Below are positions 61,420 to 64,000 of a stretch of DNA of 64,000 bases, in pieces (positions within the stretch are counted from its first letter, which is position 1; each line of letters starts with the position of its first letter). The DNA lies in assembly GCF_026625565.1 (NCBI RefSeq), contig NZ_CP112998.1, positions 3,598,501 to 3,662,500 on the forward strand, given 5' to 3'. The position numbers and the translations under genes are program-made. A model generated the notes under the pieces. It did no database searches. It was not told the origin of the DNA and worked only from the letters and a program-made list of their open reading frames with translations. The stretch is from Dyadobacter pollutisoli (GTDB taxonomy: Bacteria > Bacteroidota > Bacteroidia > Cytophagales > Spirosomataceae).

Positions 61420-62712
61420 ATGAAAATCCTTTTACATTCTTCCCTTAGCATTATCGCTTCGGCATTGATCTTGGGTAGTTGTACAGACCACGATCTTCCG
61501 GCAGAAACTTATCCCGAAAAAGCAGAGGCGTCCAACCCTTCGCTGCTCACGGAGGTAAATGGCGTGAAGGTCTACAATGGCGGCTTTGGATCGTCAATCG
61601 TCCAGGATCCCAATGATCACGCTGCATTTTATTTGCTCACGGACAGAGGCCCTAACATTGATGGTAGTGTTGCAAACTCCAAAGTATTCGCGTCACCTGG
61701 CTTTGTTCCTCAGATCGGCAAATTCAGACTGATTGGCGATCAATTGGTCTTGGAGAAAACCATCTTGCTAAAAAATGAAAACGGAAACAACCTTACCGGA
61801 CTTCCAAACCCTGCTGGCTTCGGATCTAGCGGCGAAACGGCACTGGATGTGATGGGTAATACATTGCCAAACAGCGTGGACGGGATAGATTCGGAAGGAC
61901 TGGCCATGGCAGCTGATGGTACTTTCTGGGTGAGTGATGAGTATGGTCCGCATTTGGTCCATTTTGACGCGACGGGAAAAACCATTGAAAGGATCAACCC
62001 ATTCGGAAATGGTAAAGGCGGACGGAAAATACCTCTGGTTTTCGCCAAAAGAAGACCAAATCGTGGTATGGAGGGTCTTACGATCACGCCAGACGGGAAA
62101 ACATTGGTTGGGATTATGCAATTCCCCCTTTACAATCCATCCTCGCCCGCGATAACCGGCTCATTGGTAACGCGTATACTAGCTTACGACATAGCAACTG
62201 GCGAAAGCAAACAGTATGTGTACCTGATCGACAAAGCCAACTTACAGGCAAACAGTGAAATCGCTGCCATTAGCAACACCACTTTCCTGGTACTCGAACG
62301 TGACGGGGAGTATGCTACCAATGCCAATAAATCCACGGTGATCAAAAAAGTGTACAAAATAGACTTGTCAGCCGCGACTGATATCAGCGATCCGGCCAAC
62401 ACTGAAAATGGAAAGCTTTTTGGTGGATTGACCGTAGAGCAGTTGAAAGATGCTTCAACACTATCAGCAAATGGAATTACTCCTGTTACCAAAACGCTGG
62501 TCGCTGACCTGATGACGGATATACCATCTTTGTATCCACACGACAAAGCAGAAGGGATTGCCATCATCAATTCGACCACGATTGCTATCGCCAATGATGA
62601 TGATTTCGGAGTAGTAGGGGTAGGTACATATATGTCTAAAATCCTTCCTTCAACCGGTGCTGTGGATCGGAACACGATCTACTTTGTTAAGTTGAAACAA
62701 CCTCTTTGGTAG
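61420..62712 (+). CDS. Phytase-like esterase lipoprotein
   Basis: The 430-residue protein has a lipoprotein signal (SALILGSC, cysteine at about residue 21). It resembles the esterase-like activity of phytase family (beta-propeller): LLTDRGPNIDG, GSDSEGLAM-type segment (VDGIDSEGLAMAADGTFWVSDE), NRGMEGLTITPDGKTL and HDKAEGIAI. It may release phosphate or act on phosphate esters. It is at an outer or inner membrane surface. The promoter resembles that of the alkaline phosphatase further downstream. Confidence 0.8.
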   Translation: MKILLHSSLSIIASALILGSCTDHDLPAETYPEKAEASNPSLLTEVNGVKVYNGGFGSSIVQDPNDHAAFYLLTDRGPNIDGSVANSKVFASPGFVPQIGKFRLIGDQLVLEKTILLKNENGNNLTGLPNPAGFGSSGETALDVMGNTLPNSVDGIDSEGLAMAADGTFWVSDEYGPHLVHFDATGKTIERINPFGNGKGGRKIPLVFAKRRPNRGMEGLTITPDGKTLVGIMQFPLYNPSSPAITGSLVTRILAYDIATGESKQYVYLIDKANLQANSEIAAISNTTFLVLERDGEYATNANKSTVIKKVYKIDLSAATDISDPANTENGKLFGGLTVEQLKDASTLSANGITPVTKTLVADLMTDIPSLYPHDKAEGIAIINSTTIAIANDDDFGVVGVGTYMSKILPSTGAVDRNTIYFVKLKQPLW

Positions 62713-62744
62713 AAATTTAAGCTACTGCAATCCTGAATAACTTA

Positions 62745-62777
62745 AAAAGAACCCAACTTGATGATGGGTTCTTTTTT
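62745..62777 (+). terminator. Terminator of the phytase-like gene
   Basis: AAAAAGAACCCA and TGGGTTCTTTTTT form a stem with a T-run, 33 bases past the stop. Confidence 0.85.
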
Positions 62778-62931
62778 GTTGCCGATCTTCAAGCAAAAGC
62801 TTTACGTCGCTAAGATACCGGCTTGGTTAGTCCCTGGTTTCTTTGATGAGGTATTATTTTATTGTTAACCTCAATGAGCAACCTTTTCACCTATCGGCCT
62901 CACCCACCCCAAGTACTGGACACTCAAAAGA

Positions 62932-63036
62932 ATGGATCCTGATAAATCCAGGGCAATGCAAATACAATACAGCGGCTTGTCCGAAAAGCAGGTTCGAAAC
63001 GTTTTGAAAGAATTAAGAAAAGAATTATCAAATTGA
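62932..63036 (+). other. Small open frame in the gap after the phytase-like gene
   Basis: The gap 62778-63071 holds a 34-residue frame starting at 62932 (MDPDKSRAMQIQYSGLSEKQ...), with the frame open upstream to 62878 (PKYWTLKRMD). It looks protein-like but has no recognisable family. It may be a fragment of a lost gene. The rest of the gap shows nothing. Confidence 0.25.
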
Positions 63037-63071
63037 CTTTACTCATCGAGAGAATCTATTAGCCTATTTTA

Positions 63072-63120
63072 AACAAAATAAAGCCCTGCAAGTCTATGAT
63101 TTGCAGGGCTTTATTTTGTT
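63072..63120 (-). terminator. Strong bidirectional terminator
   Basis: A perfect 20-bp stem (AACAAAATAAAGCCCTGCAA with its complement) and a nine-base loop lie 14 bases past the 63134 gene stop. Confidence 0.85.
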
Positions 63121-63133
63121 TGTGAAAAATCGC

Positions 63134-63544
63134 TCAATCCATGGAAAATCTGATTTTTACAAATTGTTGGCTACGGCCGGACAGATTACCTTTTCCAATT
63201 TGAACGATTTTACCTTCCAGGCTTTCCTTTAAATAACGATCAAGCAAAGGAATTTGGCTGTGAGAAATAACCTCACTTATCTGATTGTTTTCATTGACCG
63301 AAAAACTGATAACCACAATCCCTTTTTTCAGGTTAGCAATTTCCAGGTTTTCCGCTTGAATGTACCGGCGGATTTGCTCCGATACATTACTCTTAGGTGT
63401 GTTCTCTCCTTTCGTCTCCGAAGAGGCTGCTCCAAATACACTTGCATTTGGTGACAATGTTAATAATACTGAAACCGTAAGGAAGGCAAATGCAATTTTA
63501 GAGACTTTTTGGTACTGTGCGATAAAAAATAGATTCGTTTTCAT
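63134..63544 (-). CDS. Small exported protein, TonB-C-like
   Basis: The 136-residue protein (ATG at 63544) has a signal peptide (about 1-37) and a C-terminal region that looks like a TonB C-terminal fold (VVISFSVNENNQISEVISHSQIPLLDRYLKESLEG). A longer frame would start at 63667 but adds 41 residues with no signal. Function unknown. Confidence 0.6.
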   Translation of the reverse strand: MKTNLFFIAQYQKVSKIAFAFLTVSVLLTLSPNASVFGAASSETKGENTPKSNVSEQIRRYIQAENLEIANLKKGIVVISFSVNENNQISEVISHSQIPLLDRYLKESLEGKIVQIGKGNLSGRSQQFVKIRFSMD

Positions 63545-63778
63545 GGCTAATATTTTTAGTTCTCCTGGTTCGTCCCGAAGACAATGCAAACGTAATAGCT
63601 TGCTGTCCGTCAGCAAATATTTGCCTGGTATACAAAAGGTAAGGACCGAAATAAATCCGGTAAGCAAAAGGTGTACAGGTTGAGTTAACGGTAAATTTTC
63701 ACAGAAAAACAGGAGCGCAGACCTTACCTGGTCATTTTATCGCCCATTTTAATACTTCCTTCACGCAACAGCTCACAA

Positions 63779-63814
63779 CTTAACATTCCGATAAAATACC
63801 GGGGAGTAGTTTTG
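63779..63814 (+). promoter_or_regulatory. Candidate Pho-type promoter of the alkaline phosphatase
   Basis: CTTAACAT (63779-63786) is followed after exactly 20 bases by TAGTTTTG (63807-63814), an exact -7 match. The same layout stands upstream of the phytase-like gene at 61361-61396. Confidence 0.6.
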
Positions 63815-63855
63815 TCAAAACCGAAAAGTATTCAATTTAGAGATCGATCTGTCAG

Positions 63856-64000
63856 ATGAAAAGAAGGGACTTTTTTACAAATAGCGCCGCCGGCCTCGCC
63901 ATCGGCCCATTGTCATTGTTTGGAAAACAAAATGGCCACAATACCTTATCCAAAGTAAAGCAAGGAGCGAAAAACATCATATTTATGGTCAGTGACGGGA
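63856..64000 (+). CDS. Alkaline phosphatase, Tat-exported (cut by window end)
   Basis: The first 48 residues are seen: a twin-arginine signal (MKRRDFFTNSAAGLAIG) and KNIIFMVSDG, the alkaline phosphatase N-terminal metal motif. The rest lies outside the window. The gene probably belongs to phosphate scavenging, and its promoter shares a layout with the phytase-like gene. Confidence 0.75.
   Translation, partial: MKRRDFFTNSAAGLAIGPLSLFGKQNGHNTLSKVKQGAKNIIFMVSDG

Overview
The window reads as chromosomal DNA of a member of the Bacteroidota, most likely Cytophagales near Dyadobacter. This rests on gene content: a SusC/SusD pair behind an ECF sigma factor and a FecR-type anti-sigma factor, tandem ABC permeases behind a PadR regulator, BatA-type genes, DUF4097 and DUF4159 proteins, and promoters of the TTG / TAnnTTTG type. 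The genus is inferred and was not checked. There is no rRNA, CRISPR array, intact insertion sequence or prophage. Four intact tRNA genes are present: Arg-TCT, Pro-TGG, Ser-GCT and Ser-GGA.

Layout. 0.5-3.4 kb (minus): ECF sigma factor, membrane anti-sigma-like HEAT protein and two DUF4097 surface proteins. 3.6-9.2 kb (plus): PadR repressor and two homologous FtsX/MacB-type permeases. 9.2-23.6 kb (minus): a 14-kb co-directional cluster of two TldD/PmbA pairs, a DUF4159 protein, a MoxR ATPase, a DUF58 protein and three membrane proteins, with unusual repeats between the genes. 23.7-27.8 kb (minus): orphan receiver, an ArsR/SRPBCC/hydrolase operon with a clear operator, a membrane protein and an AraC regulator. 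28-36.5 kb (minus): ECF sigma, FecR, SusC, SusD and a PI-PLC-like phospholipase. 36.5-38 kb: a tRNA cluster with broken tRNA copies around a small lipoprotein gene. 38-51.7 kb (plus): BatA/BatC-like genes, purC, a STAS protein, gltB-gltD, a polysaccharide deacetylase, a glycosyltransferase, a TatD nuclease, an asparaginase and tRNA-Ser. 51.9-58 kb: a carboxylesterase divergent from an NrtR-like regulator, then small regulators and stress or unknown genes. 58-64 kb (plus): Tat-exported proteins, a YefM/YoeB-type toxin-antitoxin pair, a dipeptidase, a phytase-like esterase and the start of an alkaline phosphatase.

Three themes stand out. The TldD subunits carry twin-arginine signals while their PmbA partners have none, which suggests a periplasmic TldD/PmbA peptide-processing system, possibly with paired export, encoded with a MoxR/DUF58/BatA chaperone-like module. 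Arrays of TGAC (or GTCA) repeating at exactly 10 bp, one helical turn, lie at two gene borders of that cluster. Phosphorus scavenging recurs: a SusCD pair next to a PI-PLC homologue, and a phytase-like gene and an alkaline phosphatase gene that share the promoter layout CTTAAC(A/G)T-N20-TAGTTTT(A/G). All functions are read from sequence motifs; no database search was run.
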